A stretch of 64,000 nt of DNA from JANNNF01 sp963772935 (lineage in GTDB: Bacteria > Pseudomonadota > Alphaproteobacteria > Rhodobacterales > Rhodobacteraceae): positions 1 to 64,000 of the forward strand of contig CAVYZK010000004.1 in the NCBI GenBank assembly GCA_963772935.1, read 5' to 3'. The notes below the pieces were generated by a model, which saw only the letters and a program-made list of their open reading frames with translations, made no database searches and had not been told where the DNA came from. Within the stretch, counting starts at the first letter, position 1. Each line of letters starts with the position of its first letter. The translations under genes were made by a program, and so were the position numbers. Below, in pieces: positions 1-9,547 of this stretch.

Positions 1-133
1 ACGTCCGCTCCGTCCGCACACCCGCCCCTCAGCTTGGACAAAAATCTCCGTCATAATCTATGCGTTCAAAGACGGTGGTTCGTCGCGGCGAGGCGGGGTA
101 TGCTGTTGCGGATGCAGGGATAAAGGGGTGGCT
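1..133. other. Upstream region of the first gene
   Basis: I see no convincing gene in this stretch; long frames on either strand look like GC3 shadows. It contains TTGGACAAAAATCT at 34-47, a 14-mer that recurs at 36463-36476 upstream of uvrC. Possible promoter hexamers around 34-63 are poorly spaced, so I do not call a promoter. Confidence 0.3.
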
Positions 134-2603
134 ATGTCGGTGTTTGCGCTGCTGGCGGATATCTTGTTTGTCGGCCATTCGCTGGTCGGGCCGACCTTGC
201 CCGGGCTTGTCGAGGCGGGGCTTTCGCAGATGGGCCAGCCGGGAGTGGTGCAGGCGCAGATCATCAACGGCGCGCCGTTGCGCTATAACTGGGACAATTC
301 GGCCAATGCCGAAGGGAGTGGACGCGCGGGCGGTGCTGGCGCAGGGCAGGATTGACGCGCTGATCCTGACCGAGGCCATCCCGCTGGCGGGCAACATCCA
401 GTACAATGACACGGCGGGCCAGATTGCGGCCTTCGCGGGCCTTGCGCGCGAGGCCAACCCGGACGTGCGGGTGTATTTGTACGAGACGTGGCATTCGCTG
501 GCCTCGGGCACCGGGGTGACGGTTGCCGATGATCCGGGGGCGGGGGTGCCGTGGCGCGAACGGATCACCGACGATCTGGCGCTGTGGGCCAGTGTGGCGG
601 GGCCGGGGGTACAGATCATTCCGGCAGGGCAGGCGATGGGCTTGCTGGCGGATGAGATTGCCGCCGGCCGGGTGCCGGGGATCACCGATATCCGCGATAT
701 GTTCAGCGACGACATTCACCTGAGCGGGAAGGGGCTGTATTTCGTCGCCTTGGTGCATCTGGCGGTGCTGACGGGAAAGACGCCGGAAGGGTTGCCACCC
801 AAGCTGACGCGTGCCTGGCCCACGCGGGATTCGGTACTGACCGAGGATCAGGCGGCGGCCTTGCAGCGGGTGGCTTGGGCAGCGGTGCAGGCGTTTCCGG
901 CGCAGTTGGAGGCGGTTGCGGCAGAGGCGGCCCCGGCCGCCTTGACTGCCGCCACGACAGAAACCGTTGCGGCGGCTGACCCGGTGGTCGCACCTGACGC
1001 TGTGGGACCAGCGCCCCCGATGCCCAGTTTTGCCCCCATCGCCAACCCCAACCTGACGCTTGGGCTTGCGGGGGTGAATGACTGGTCGGTGCAGCAGCCC
1101 TTTTTGAACCTGATGAAAACCGCCCGGCCCTGGACCGGGCATTTGCCCGGCCAATGGGGCGGGTGGGACCATGATCGTCTGGCGCAAGCGGGTGTGCTGG
1201 ACGCCAATGGCTGGCCCAAGCGCCTGCCGCCTGAGATCACGGGTCTGTCCACGTTGATATTGACCGACCTTCCTGCAGAGGCGGCAGGAGTCGCCGGGCG
1301 CTATGTGCTGACCTATGCAGGCACGGCGGATGTGGCGGTAGAAGGGGCTGCCAAGGTGGCCGAGATGGCACCGGGGCGGATCGTGTTCGACTATGCCCCC
1401 GGCACCGGGGCCGTGCTGATCAACGTCACCGCAATTGCCGAAGCCGACCCGTTGCGCGACATGGTGGTGGTGCGCGAAGACCGCGCGCAGGCACTGGCGG
1501 CGGGCGAAATCTTCAACCCCGACTGGCTGGCGCGTCTGCGCGGCGTGTCTGGCCTGCGGTTCATGGATTGGATGGCCACCAACAACTCCCCCCTCGCCCG
1601 TGCCGAAGACCGCCCCAAGCCGGATGACTACACATGGGCCCGCAACGGTGTGCCGATGGAGGTGATGGTGGGTTTGGCGAACGAACTGGACGCCGACCCG
1701 TGGTTCACCATCCCGCATCTGGCCGAGGATGCGCTGGTGCTGGAACTTGCGGAACTGGCGCAATTCGGGTTGGAGCCGGGATTGCAGGCCTATGTCGAAT
1801 ATTCGAACGAGGTGTGGAACTGGCAATTCGCCCAAGCCCTTTGGGCCGAGGAACAGGGCAAAGCTCGCTGGGGCCGCGATCAGACATGGGTGCAGTTTTA
1901 TGCGCTGCGGGCGGCACAGGTGATGGGCATCTGGTCCAACGTTTACGGGGCTGAGGCCAAGACCCGACTGGTGCGGGTGATTGCCACCCAGACGGGCGCA
2001 AAGGGGCTGGAGGAGCAGATTCTGGAAGCACCCCTTGTGCTGGCCGAAGGGGTGGATATCGCGGGCAGTTTTGACGCCTATGCGGTGACAGGCTATTTCT
2101 CGGGCCTGCTGGGGGGCGACAGCAAACTGGCGGCGGTCAAGGGCTGGCTGGCGGAAAGCGCGGCTGCGGGGGATGCGGCGCATCGCTATGATCTGGCGGT
2201 GACGAAGGCGGCGGCAGAGTTGCGTAACGGGGCCACTACGGGCGTGCCGGAAGATACGCTGGACATGCTGCTGACCGACACTTTGCCCTATCAGGCTAGC
2301 GTGGCCGCCAAGCATGGGTTGCGGCTGATCATGTATGAAGGCGGCACCCATGTGGTGGGCTATGGTGCGGCGGTGGACGATGCGGAGGTGACGGCATTTT
2401 TCACCCACCTGAACTTTACCCCCGAAATGGGCGCGCTTTATGCCGATCTGCTGGCAGGTTGGGCGCGGGTGTCGGACGCGCCGTTCAACGCGTTTGTCGA
2501 TGTCTATACCCCCAACAAATGGGGCAGCTGGGGGGCCTTGCGCCATCTGGGCGACAGCAACCCCCGCTGGGATGCCTTGGCCAAAGGATGCGGCGCGTGC
2601 TGA
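134..2603 (+). CDS. SGNH-like plus glycoside-hydrolase-like secreted or surface protein, frameshifted
   Basis: The N-terminal part (residues 1 to about 210) looks like an SGNH/GDSL esterase domain: it has GHSLVG near residue 14 (block I-type Ser) and SDDIHLSGKG near residue 192 (block V-type D-x-x-H). A Pro/Ala linker follows, then a large domain with YVEYSNEVWNW near residue 555, whose Asn-Glu pair resembles the acid/base of clan-A glycosidases. The frame breaks near 303-305: one G too many in GAAGGGAGTG. Removing it joins ...ANAEG to VDARAVLAQG and gives about 822 aa. No clear signal peptide precedes ATG 134. It overlaps the next gene by 16 bp at the edge of a polysaccharide locus, so a polysaccharide-modifying or degrading role is inferred. 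Substrate unknown. Confidence 0.6.
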
Positions 2604-3421
2604 GTGTCATCATCCCCGCCAGCAACGAGGAGGGGTTTATCGGCCCATGCCTTTCGGCGCTGCTGGAATCTGACCCGGTGCCGGGGGGGGCCGAAGTCGT
2701 GGTGGTGGCCAACGGGTGCCGCGACCGGACGGTTTCGGTCGCGCAAGGCTTTGCCTCGCTGGCCGAAGCGGCGGGGTGGGGGTTCACCGTGCTGGACCTT
2801 GCGGCAGGGTCCAAGCCACTGGCGCTGAACGAAGGCGACCATGTGGCGCAGGGGGATTTGCGCGCCTATCTGGACGCCGATGTGGTGGTCAGCCCGCCCG
2901 TGATGGCACAATTGGCACTGGCCCTGGCGGGGCAGGATGCGATCTATGCGGGGGCCTCGCCTGTCATTCCGCGCGCGAAATCGCTGGTCACGCGGGCCTA
3001 TGCGCGGTTCTGGTCTGTGCTGCCCTTTGCCCGCAGTGTCGCGCCTGGCTTCGGGCTGTTTGCGGTGAACAAGGCGGGGCGGGCGCGGTGGGGGGCGTTT
3101 CCGGCGATCATCTCGGATGACACGTTTGTGCGCCTGCAGTTTCAGCCCGAAGAACGGGTGCAGGTGCCCGGCACCTATCTCTGGCCGATGATTGAAGGCT
3201 TTGCCGCTTTGGTGCGGGTGCGGCGCAGGCAGGATGCGGGAGTGGCTGAACTGGACCGCCTTCATCCGGGCATTCTGGCGCGGGAAGGCAAGGCCCCGCT
3301 GCGGCCCCGGCGGCTGGCGGGGATGGCGCTGGCGGACCCGGCAGGGTTTGCGGTTTATGGCGCGGTGTCGCTGGCAGTGCGGGCGCGGCGGGGGACGACA
3401 GGGTTCACGCGCGGGCGCTGA
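2588..3421 (+). CDS. Family 2 glycosyltransferase
   Basis: This is a GT-A fold enzyme of about 277 aa that should transfer a sugar from a nucleotide donor. It opens with the GT2 pattern SVIIPASNEEGFIGPCLSAL, then VVVANGCRDRT, and has the metal-binding stretch AYLDADVVVS near residue 95 and ISDDTFVRL near residue 178 (the acceptor-side ED/DD-like position). The C-terminus ends in a short hydrophobic, basic tail that may touch the membrane. The ATG at 2588 lies inside the end of the preceding gene, so the two are translationally coupled. It probably builds or decorates the same glycan as the rest of the locus; donor and acceptor cannot be read from sequence. Confidence 0.75.
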   Translation: MRRVLSVIIPASNEEGFIGPCLSALLESDPVPGGAEVVVVANGCRDRTVSVAQGFASLAEAAGWGFTVLDLAAGSKPLALNEGDHVAQGDLRAYLDADVVVSPPVMAQLALALAGQDAIYAGASPVIPRAKSLVTRAYARFWSVLPFARSVAPGFGLFAVNKAGRARWGAFPAIISDDTFVRLQFQPEERVQVPGTYLWPMIEGFAALVRVRRRQDAGVAELDRLHPGILAREGKAPLRPRRLAGMALADPAGFAVYGAVSLAVRARRGTTGFTRGR

Positions 3422-3512
3422 TGTGCAGTGATGCACACTGGTGGCGCGCTATGAGGTGTTTTGTTCTGTCTGCGCAGGCTTATGTTTGTCCCATAGGAAA
3501 ACGGAGGCGATG

Positions 3513-4418
3513 ATGACAACGATTCCCGGCATCCACCATGTGACAGCGATTTGTGGCCCGGCGCAGGCCAATGTGGCGTTCTACACCGGGCCGCTGCGGC
3601 AAAAGCTGGTCAAGAAGACCGTCAATTTTGACGATCCCGGCACCTATCATCTGTACTACGCCGATGCATCGGGCAGCCCCGGCACCATCCTGACCTTCTT
3701 TCCCTTCGCCGATGCCGGCCCGGGTCGAGCAGGGCCGGGGATGGCCTCGGCCTATGCCTATGCGGTGCCGGATCTGGACGCGGTGATGCGCGATCTGACC
3801 GAAAGCGCGGTGGCCTTTGCAGGCCCGGTGGACCGTTTCGGTGCCCGCGTGATCACCCTGCGCGACCCCGACGGCGCACCTGTGGAACTGATCGAGGATG
3901 CCACGGCCCCCGATGCTCACGGTTTCCATTCGGTGACCCTGTGGGAACGCGACCCGGACCGGACGGCGCGGTTGTTGACCGATGTGTTCGGGTATGAGGC
4001 TTTGGGATCGGAAAAAACCGCAGGGTTTTCGCGGCTGCGGCTTGCGGCACCGGGCAGTGAGCGGGGCCGGATCATCGACATCATCCGCAGTGATGCGCCG
4101 GCCAACGGTCGCCCCGGGGCTGGCACGATCCACCACGTCGCGTTCCGGGCCAAAACCCAAGAGGATCAGCACGGCTGGCAGGAAAAGCTGGCCAGCGTCG
4201 GGCACCGAACCACCGAGGTGATCGACCGGCAGTATTTCAACGCCATCTATTTCCGCGAACCGGGGGGCGTGTTGTTTGAGATTGCCACTGACCCACCGGG
4301 GTTCGCGGTGGACGAGTCTGCAAATGCCTTGGGTCAAAAGCTGATGCTGCCGCCGCAGTATGAACCCATGCGCGCGCGGATCGAACGCAACCTGCCGGTG
4401 CTGAAGGTGGCACGGTGA
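3513..4418 (+). CDS. mhqO: Ring-cleaving dioxygenase, MhqO/glyoxalase (VOC) family
   Basis: A vicinal-oxygen-chelate protein of 301 aa with two paired VOC repeats. Metal-ligand motifs are visible as IHHVTAI at the N-terminus, FHSVTLW near mid-length, IHHVAFR in the second half and VLFEIATD near the end. Relatives such as Bacillus MhqO/MhqA open hydroquinone or catechol rings and protect against quinones. GGAGG at 3503-3507 sits 5 nt before ATG 3513, which I prefer over ATG 3510. The gene is coupled by ATGA to a carboxylesterase, the usual mhqO-mhqD partnership. The substrate is inferred from family only. It looks unrelated to the surrounding glycan genes. Confidence 0.8.
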   Translation: MTTIPGIHHVTAICGPAQANVAFYTGPLRQKLVKKTVNFDDPGTYHLYYADASGSPGTILTFFPFADAGPGRAGPGMASAYAYAVPDLDAVMRDLTESAVAFAGPVDRFGARVITLRDPDGAPVELIEDATAPDAHGFHSVTLWERDPDRTARLLTDVFGYEALGSEKTAGFSRLRLAAPGSERGRIIDIIRSDAPANGRPGAGTIHHVAFRAKTQEDQHGWQEKLASVGHRTTEVIDRQYFNAIYFREPGGVLFEIATDPPGFAVDESANALGQKLMLPPQYEPMRARIERNLPVLKVAR

Positions 4419-5053
4419 AGCGGGCAGGGCCAGCCGGGGCCAGCACGGGCATCGTGCTGGCGCATGGGCGCGGGGCGGATGCGGCGGATATCCTTGGGCT
4501 GATCGCCGCCTCTGGCCTGACCGATGTGGCGGCTGTGGCCCCGGATGCGCCGGGGCATAGCTGGTGGCCAACGTCGTTTCTGGCCCCGTCGGCGCAGATG
4601 GAACCCTTTGTGGTGCAGGGGGTTGCGGCCATGCGGGCGGGGGTGGAGGCGTTGGAGGCCGAAGGCATCGCGCGCAACCGCATCTGGCTGGGCGGGTTCA
4701 GCCAAGGGGCGGGGCTGGCGCTGGAAAGTTTCGCGCGCAGCGGTGAAGGGCTGGCGGGCGTGTTCGGATTTTCGGGCGGCTTGATCGGCACGGCCGATGC
4801 TGGCGGGCCTTCCGATGCGGCGCTGTATGGGCATGCGGACAAACGCTTTGACTATGCCGGTCGGCGGGATGGGGCAAAGGTCTGGATATCGGTCCACGCC
4901 CGCGATCCGCATATCCCGGTAAAACGGGTCGAGGATAGCGCAGCCGTTCTGCGCGCAATGGGGGCAGAGGTTGCAACCCGCATCCACCCCGGGGCCGGGC
5001 ATGGCATGCTGGCTGAGGATATGGCTGTGCTGCGGACCTATCTGCGCGGCTGA
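4415..5053 (+). CDS. mhqD: Alpha/beta hydrolase, phospholipase/carboxylesterase family (MhqD-like)
   Basis: A compact serine hydrolase of 212 aa. IVLAHGRGADAADI forms the oxyanion-hole strand, GGFSQGAGLAL near residue 92 carries the nucleophile Ser (GxSxG), an acid lies in the SVHARDPHIP region, and HPGAGHGML near the C-terminus supplies the His. Length and motif order fit the Abhydrolase_2 carboxylesterases. Its ATG overlaps the stop of the VOC dioxygenase gene (ATGA), so both are made from one transcript. MhqD-type enzymes act downstream of MhqO-type ring cleavage in quinone detoxification. That role is transferred from the pairing, not shown here. Confidence 0.8.
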   Translation: MKRAGPAGASTGIVLAHGRGADAADILGLIAASGLTDVAAVAPDAPGHSWWPTSFLAPSAQMEPFVVQGVAAMRAGVEALEAEGIARNRIWLGGFSQGAGLALESFARSGEGLAGVFGFSGGLIGTADAGGPSDAALYGHADKRFDYAGRRDGAKVWISVHARDPHIPVKRVEDSAAVLRAMGAEVATRIHPGAGHGMLAEDMAVLRTYLRG

Positions 5054-5417
5054 CATTGCATTTGCTCTTTCTGAAATACTCCCGCCGGAGGCATTTGTAA
5101 AAGCCTCCGCTGGGAGTAATTCGAGCGGCAAAACCTTCCCTTTACCAACCTTCTTCAGCCCGGAATCAAGTGCTGCGCGCGCCGGGCAATGCCCCACTGC
5201 CCGTCAGGCGTTTGCTTTTGCAAATGCTGAAAGGGGGCCGCCCCCTCGGGCGGGCATTCTGCACCGTCACCTGCAGAACTACTGTCGAAGAAGTTGAACC
5301 ATAAATCGCGTAGAACGGCCGTTGTCTGCCCACCCGGCTGTCGGGCATCGCCCTTTCGTAGTGCATGTTAACAGGGCACACCGGAAATCGGGGCCGGTTC
5401 CATGAAGGATCATCCTG
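5054..5417. other. Gene-poor interval between mhqD and a minus-strand glycosyltransferase
   Basis: Apart from the stem-loop at 5078-5117 and a GC-rich palindrome GGGGGCCGCCCCC near 5232-5244, I see no gene with convincing codon use in these 364 bases. The two flanking genes converge here. Confidence 0.5.
5078..5117. terminator. Stem-loop after the mhqO-mhqD pair (Rhodobacterales-type intergenic repeat)
   Basis: The arms ACTCCCGCCGGAGGC and GCCTCCGCTGGGAGT are complementary except for two bases and flank the 10-nt AT-rich loop ATTTGTAAAA. No T-run follows. The position 25 bp after the stop suggests a terminator or mRNA-stabilising hairpin. I recall similar elements as common between genes in this family. 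Confidence 0.5.
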
Positions 5418-6215
5418 CTACAGATCAATCGGCGTAACGTCAGTCCAGCCGCAGCGGCCCGCCAGTTCCTGCGGTGTGTGATCGGTGCCCACAGCCATCG
5501 CCGCGCGGACACCCACGGATTTGCGGTTGTGCCAACGGTCACGCAGCAGGTGCAGGCCGGATCGGCTGATCTTGAGGATCGGGGTGCGCAGGGGCAGGGC
5601 GGTGCGCCATTTGGCCTGCATGAATCGGTAGGCCTCGGTAAAATCCTGCCCCAAGGCGTCGTGGTAGCGGTCGTTGTGGATGCAGGGCAGGCCGGGGACA
5701 TAGGCCCCCATGCCCCGCGCGCGGGCCTGTTGCACGATGTCTGTGCCGTACATGTGCCAGCCCGGAAGCGCCTGATCAAACCGCAGACCAGAGGCGCGGC
5801 GCAGCACGATCAGCATTTCGTCAAAGGATTGCACCGGCGCGGGGGACAGCGGCACCCGGCCCACGATCATGCCCAAGGACGACGACCAGACCGGGCCTAG
5901 ATGCGCGCCGTCCAGCCCGATGCCAAAGGCCCCGACCAGCGCCCAGTTGGGGTCTGCGGACTGAACCTCGGCCAGGCGAGCGGCCAGCAGATCTTGCCAG
6001 CCATGGGGCAGATACACGTCATGGTGCGCAAAGATCACGATGGGGGCGGTGGTCACATCCAGCGCGCGGTTGTAGGCCACGGCGGCAGAGGGGGCATCCG
6101 TTTCCACGTGCAGCGGCATCAGCGCCGCACAGGGCGATTGCGCCAGATTGGCAGCCAAGATCGTTGGCGAATGGCTGGCGGCGCACAGGACCATATCGGC
6201 GGCGGTATAGGTCAT
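5418..6215 (-). CDS. Glycosyltransferase-like protein (GT2-related)
   Basis: A 265-aa protein with a GT-A style start (AADMVLCAASHSPTI), the segment AAVAYNRALDVTTAPIVIFAHHDVYLP near residue 50, and a later PGWHMYGTDIV. The AHHDVYLP block occupies the place of the usual DxD metal site in a divergent family of GT2-like proteins (Glyco_tranf_2_5 type, from memory). The C-terminus carries a basic helical region, KISRSGLHLLRDRWHNRKS. It overlaps the upstream GT4 gene by 4 bp on the same strand. A sugar-transfer role in the locus is likely. The divergent active site leaves donor and mechanism open. Confidence 0.6.
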   Translation of the reverse strand: MTYTAADMVLCAASHSPTILAANLAQSPCAALMPLHVETDAPSAAVAYNRALDVTTAPIVIFAHHDVYLPHGWQDLLAARLAEVQSADPNWALVGAFGIGLDGAHLGPVWSSSLGMIVGRVPLSPAPVQSFDEMLIVLRRASGLRFDQALPGWHMYGTDIVQQARARGMGAYVPGLPCIHNDRYHDALGQDFTEAYRFMQAKWRTALPLRTPILKISRSGLHLLRDRWHNRKSVGVRAAMAVGTDHTPQELAGRCGWTDVTPIDL

Positions 6216-7489
6216 GGCCGGCCTTTTGAGATGAACAGCGTGGTCAGCTTTTCTGCCTGCGCGTCGATATCATGCCGGGCCAGCACCCGCGCGCGGCCCG
6301 CGCGGCCCATCTGTGCCAAACGGTCCAACGGGGTGGCGGCCACGGTGGAAATGGCATCGGCCAGACCTTGCGCATCGCCCGCAGGCACCAGCCAGCCGCA
6401 GTCGGGCGTCACCAGTTCGGGGATGCCTGCGATGGCGGTGGCGATGACCGGGCGGCCTGCGACCAGTGCCTCCATGATCACCATCGGCAGGCCTTCAGCG
6501 AAGGACGGCAGGATCAGCGCCGTCGCATGGCCAAGGGTTTCGCGCACCCGTGCCTCGTCCAGCCAGCCCGTCAGCGTCACGCGAGATTGCAGCGCGTGGC
6601 GGGCGATCAGGCTTTCCAGCAAGGGGCGCAGGGGGCCGTCGCCCACCAGCGTCAGGTGCAGGCCGGGATGGTGAGGGGCGGCAAGGGCCATGGCCTCGAT
6701 CAGCAGGGCAAAGCCCTTTTGTTCGGAAAACCGCCCGATGGCCACCAGATGCGGGCCACCAACAAGGGGTGTGGGTTCGGGAAAGCGCCACGGCTCGATC
6801 CCGCAATGCACCACATGCAGATGCGGCCATTCGGCCTGCCCCGCCCAACGGCACAACTGGCTGCGGCCATAGCTGCTGATTGCAACGGCGAAGGCGGCCT
6901 GAGTGACCTTGTCGCCCAAGGCGAGCGCGCGGGGGGCGTCAAACTCCTCGGGGCCATGCACGGTGAAACTGTAGGGCGCGCCGCCAATGGCGTGGGCCAG
7001 CATGGCGACAGTGGTGGAATTGGTGCCGAAATGCGCATGCAGGTGGGGGATGCGCAGATCGTGGCAGCGGCGGGCGACATGGGCGGCCTCGGCCAGATAG
7101 ATCAGGTGGCGCAAACGCCCGCCCGATCCGCCGCCCCCGGCCCCAAGCGCGCCGCAGTGCCATGCCAGCCGCAGCGCGGACAGGCTTTGGCGCGGGTGCC
7201 GGATCATCCATTTCAGCGCCGACGCCAGCAGCGCGCGTGCGCCCATGTCCAGCACATGTTCGGTGCGGCCATCCTCGGCAATGTCACCCGGATCGACCAA
7301 GGCCCCCCGGTCCGACCGCATGGCAATGCGCGTGACCTGCCAGCCCAGCCGTTCCAGCGCCAGAATCTCGCGCCGGATGAAGGTTTGCGAGGGCAAGGGG
7401 TAGCTGTTGATCAGGTAGGCGATTTTCAAATCCAGGGTCCGTGGCAGCGGGTTCTGGCAAAGCATCCCTTGGTCGCGTAGCGGATGCAA
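6212..7489 (-). CDS. Family 4 glycosyltransferase (colanic acid/WcaL-like)
   Basis: A GT-B enzyme of about 425 aa. The N-terminal Rossmann half starts IAYLINSYPLPSQTFIRREI, typical of WcaL/AmsK-like enzymes. HAHFGTNSTT lies near residue 150 and the donor half has GRFSEQKG near residue 250. The retaining-GT4 E-x7-E signature is present as PSFAEGLPMVIMEA near residue 325. The first ATG (7489) and an internal ATG near 7465 are both possible; the conserved sequence begins about 22 residues in. It is transcribed divergently from the flippase gene, leaving about 65 bp for two promoters. Cytosolic assembly of a repeat unit is inferred. Confidence 0.82.
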   Translation of the reverse strand: MHPLRDQGMLCQNPLPRTLDLKIAYLINSYPLPSQTFIRREILALERLGWQVTRIAMRSDRGALVDPGDIAEDGRTEHVLDMGARALLASALKWMIRHPRQSLSALRLAWHCGALGAGGGGSGGRLRHLIYLAEAAHVARRCHDLRIPHLHAHFGTNSTTVAMLAHAIGGAPYSFTVHGPEEFDAPRALALGDKVTQAAFAVAISSYGRSQLCRWAGQAEWPHLHVVHCGIEPWRFPEPTPLVGGPHLVAIGRFSEQKGFALLIEAMALAAPHHPGLHLTLVGDGPLRPLLESLIARHALQSRVTLTGWLDEARVRETLGHATALILPSFAEGLPMVIMEALVAGRPVIATAIAGIPELVTPDCGWLVPAGDAQGLADAISTVAATPLDRLAQMGRAGRARVLARHDIDAQAEKLTTLFISKGRP

Positions 7490-7554
7490 GGGCGGCTTGT
7501 TGGTGCGTTGATTGACGGCGCCGAACTGTGCGCCTAGGGTCGCGCCGATACGAT

Positions 7555-8931
7555 ATGCGGAGAATGGCCCTGTTCAGCACCTTATCCGGTTCGGGCCTCT
7601 TTGCCCGCGCGCTGCGGGGGTCTGCGTTCACCGCCGGGGCCTATGCGTTCACCCAAGCCATGCGGCTGGCGTCGAACCTGATCCTGACGCGGCTGCTGTT
7701 CCCCGAGGCGTTCGGGATCATGGCCTTGGTGTCGGTGGTGCTGGTGGGGCTGGCGATGTTTTCCGATGTGGGGATCGGGCCCGCTATCTCGCAGCATCCG
7801 CGTGGCGACGACGCGGCGTTTCTGGATACGGCCTGGACGATCAACGTGCTGCGGGGGGCGGCGCTTTGGGGTGTAACCTGCCTGATGGCGTGGCCAGCGG
7901 CGGTGTTCTACGGGGCCCCCGAACTGGCCGCGCTGTTGCCTGTGGCGGGGCTGAGCCTGTTGATATCAGGGTTCAATCCGACGCGGATTGATACCGCCAA
8001 CCGTCATCTGTTGCTGGGGCGTGTCACGGCGCTGGATTTGTGCGCGCAGGCGATTGGCATTGTGGCCATGGTGCTGCTGGCATGGGCGCTGCAATCGGTC
8101 TGGGCGCTGGTCATAGGGGCAATTATCGGGTCGCTGGCCAAGCTGGGGCTGATGATGTGGGGGCTGCCGGGGGCTACGAACCGCTTTCGCTGGGAACCCG
8201 CTGCGGGGCGGGATCTGATCCATTTTGGCAAGTGGATCTTCCTGTCCACCGCCTGCGGGTTTTTGCTGTCGCAGGGGGACAAGGCCATACTCGGGGCCTA
8301 TCTGCCGTTGGAGGGGTTGGGCGTCTATAACATCGGCTACTTCCTTGCCTCCTTTCCGGTGCTGCTGGCCGGGGCGGTGACGGGGCGGATCATGATCCCG
8401 ATTTACCGCGACCGCCCGCCCGCCGCGTCGCCCGACAACGCGCGGCATTTGCGTCGGTTGCGTTATGGGCTGACGTTGAGCGTGCTGGGCTTGCTTGGCC
8501 TGATGGCGCTGGTGGGTGTTGGGTTGGTGGGTGTGATGTATGACGCGCGCTATGCCATGGCGGGGGGCATCCTGGTGGCGATTGCCTGTGCGCAAATGCC
8601 CATGGTGCTGGGCATGACCTATGACCAGGCGGCATTGGCGGCGGGGGATGGGCGGGCGTATTTCGGGGTGATCGCGGTCAAAGCCGTTGCGCAGACCCTG
8701 CTGTTTCTGGTCGGCGCGCATTACTTTGGCCTTTTGGGAGCCCTTGTCGGGCAGGGCGTCGCACAAGTTGTGACCTACCCCGCAATCATCTGGATCGCGC
8801 GCAGGCATGCGGTTTGGGATGCGCGCCACGATCTGCTGTGTGGCCTTCTGGCAGTGGTTTTTATCCTTATCGCGCTCTGGGCGAACGGGCTTGCGGTGTC
8901 TGCCTTGCTCTTGCCGCCGTTTGGTGGCTAA
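7555..8931 (+). CDS. Polysaccharide flippase (Wzx/MATE-like)
   Basis: A membrane protein of about 458 aa with roughly 12 hydrophobic segments. Its start resembles lipid-linked oligosaccharide flippases of the MOP superfamily: ALRGSAFTAGAYAFTQAMRLASNLILTRLLFPEAFG. Such proteins move undecaprenyl-linked repeat units across the inner membrane. ATG 7555 and ATG 7564 are both plausible; an upstream GTG at 7528 would add residues with no conserved look. The gene stands at the head of the plus-strand rfb block, consistent with export of a rhamnose-containing unit. Confidence 0.82.
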   Translation: MRRMALFSTLSGSGLFARALRGSAFTAGAYAFTQAMRLASNLILTRLLFPEAFGIMALVSVVLVGLAMFSDVGIGPAISQHPRGDDAAFLDTAWTINVLRGAALWGVTCLMAWPAAVFYGAPELAALLPVAGLSLLISGFNPTRIDTANRHLLLGRVTALDLCAQAIGIVAMVLLAWALQSVWALVIGAIIGSLAKLGLMMWGLPGATNRFRWEPAAGRDLIHFGKWIFLSTACGFLLSQGDKAILGAYLPLEGLGVYNIGYFLASFPVLLAGAVTGRIMIPIYRDRPPAASPDNARHLRRLRYGLTLSVLGLLGLMALVGVGLVGVMYDARYAMAGGILVAIACAQMPMVLGMTYDQAALAAGDGRAYFGVIAVKAVAQTLLFLVGAHYFGLLGALVGQGVAQVVTYPAIIWIARRHAVWDARHDLLCGLLAVVFILIALWANGLAVSALLLPPFGG

Positions 8932-8980
8932 AAGGGCCTGAATTTCTGCCCTTTCGACCCGTCCCCAACGAAATAGCCCC

Positions 8981-9547
8981 ATGCAAATAGATCAGACTGC
9001 TATTCCTGATGTTGTCATAATAACGCCAGCGCGTTTCGGTGATGACCGGGGCTGGTTCAGCGAAACGTGGAATGCCGACCGGATGGCGGCAGCAGGCCTT
9101 GCGCTGACCTGGGTGCAGGACAACCATTCGATGTCGGCCAAGGTGGGCACCCTGCGGGGGCTGCATTATCAGGCCCCGCCGCGCGCGCAGGACAAACTGG
9201 TGCGTTGCTCGCAGGGGGTGATCTTTGATGTGGCGGTGGATATCCGGGTGGGATCACCGACCTATGGCAAATGGGTGGGGGTGGAACTGTCCGCCGCCAA
9301 TCACCGGCAATTGTTAATCCCCAAGGGGTTCCTGCACGGGTTTGTGACCCGGACGGAAAACACCGAAGTGCAGTATAAATGCACCGATCTTTATGCGCCC
9401 GCACAGGACGGTGCGGTCCGCTGGGATGACCCCGATATCGGCATCGACTGGGGTCTGACGGGCGAACCGGTGTTGTCGGCCAAAGACGCGGTGGCCCCGT
9501 TGCTGGGCACCATAACTTCGCCATTCGTATGGGAGCCTGCGCCATGA
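8981..9547 (+). CDS. rfbC: dTDP-4-dehydrorhamnose 3,5-epimerase
   Basis: This 188-aa cupin-fold epimerase performs step three of dTDP-L-rhamnose synthesis. It has the family blocks FGDDRGWFSETWN, QDNHSMSAKVGTLRGLHYQ (catalytic His in RGLHYQ) and LLIPKGFLHGFV; length is normal. It is first of four contiguous genes in the order rfbC-rfbB-rfbD-rfbA. Its stop overlaps the ATG of rfbB, and about 50 bp separate it from the flippase gene, so all may share a transcript. Confidence 0.96.
   Translation: MQIDQTAIPDVVIITPARFGDDRGWFSETWNADRMAAAGLALTWVQDNHSMSAKVGTLRGLHYQAPPRAQDKLVRCSQGVIFDVAVDIRVGSPTYGKWVGVELSAANHRQLLIPKGFLHGFVTRTENTEVQYKCTDLYAPAQDGAVRWDDPDIGIDWGLTGEPVLSAKDAVAPLLGTITSPFVWEPAP

Noticed and set aside
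264..2546. A 760-codon open frame antisense to the SGNH/glycosidase gene
   Set aside because: It is a GC3 shadow with Arg/His/Gln-rich, low-complexity translation and no recognisable domain, while the plus strand has clear domains.
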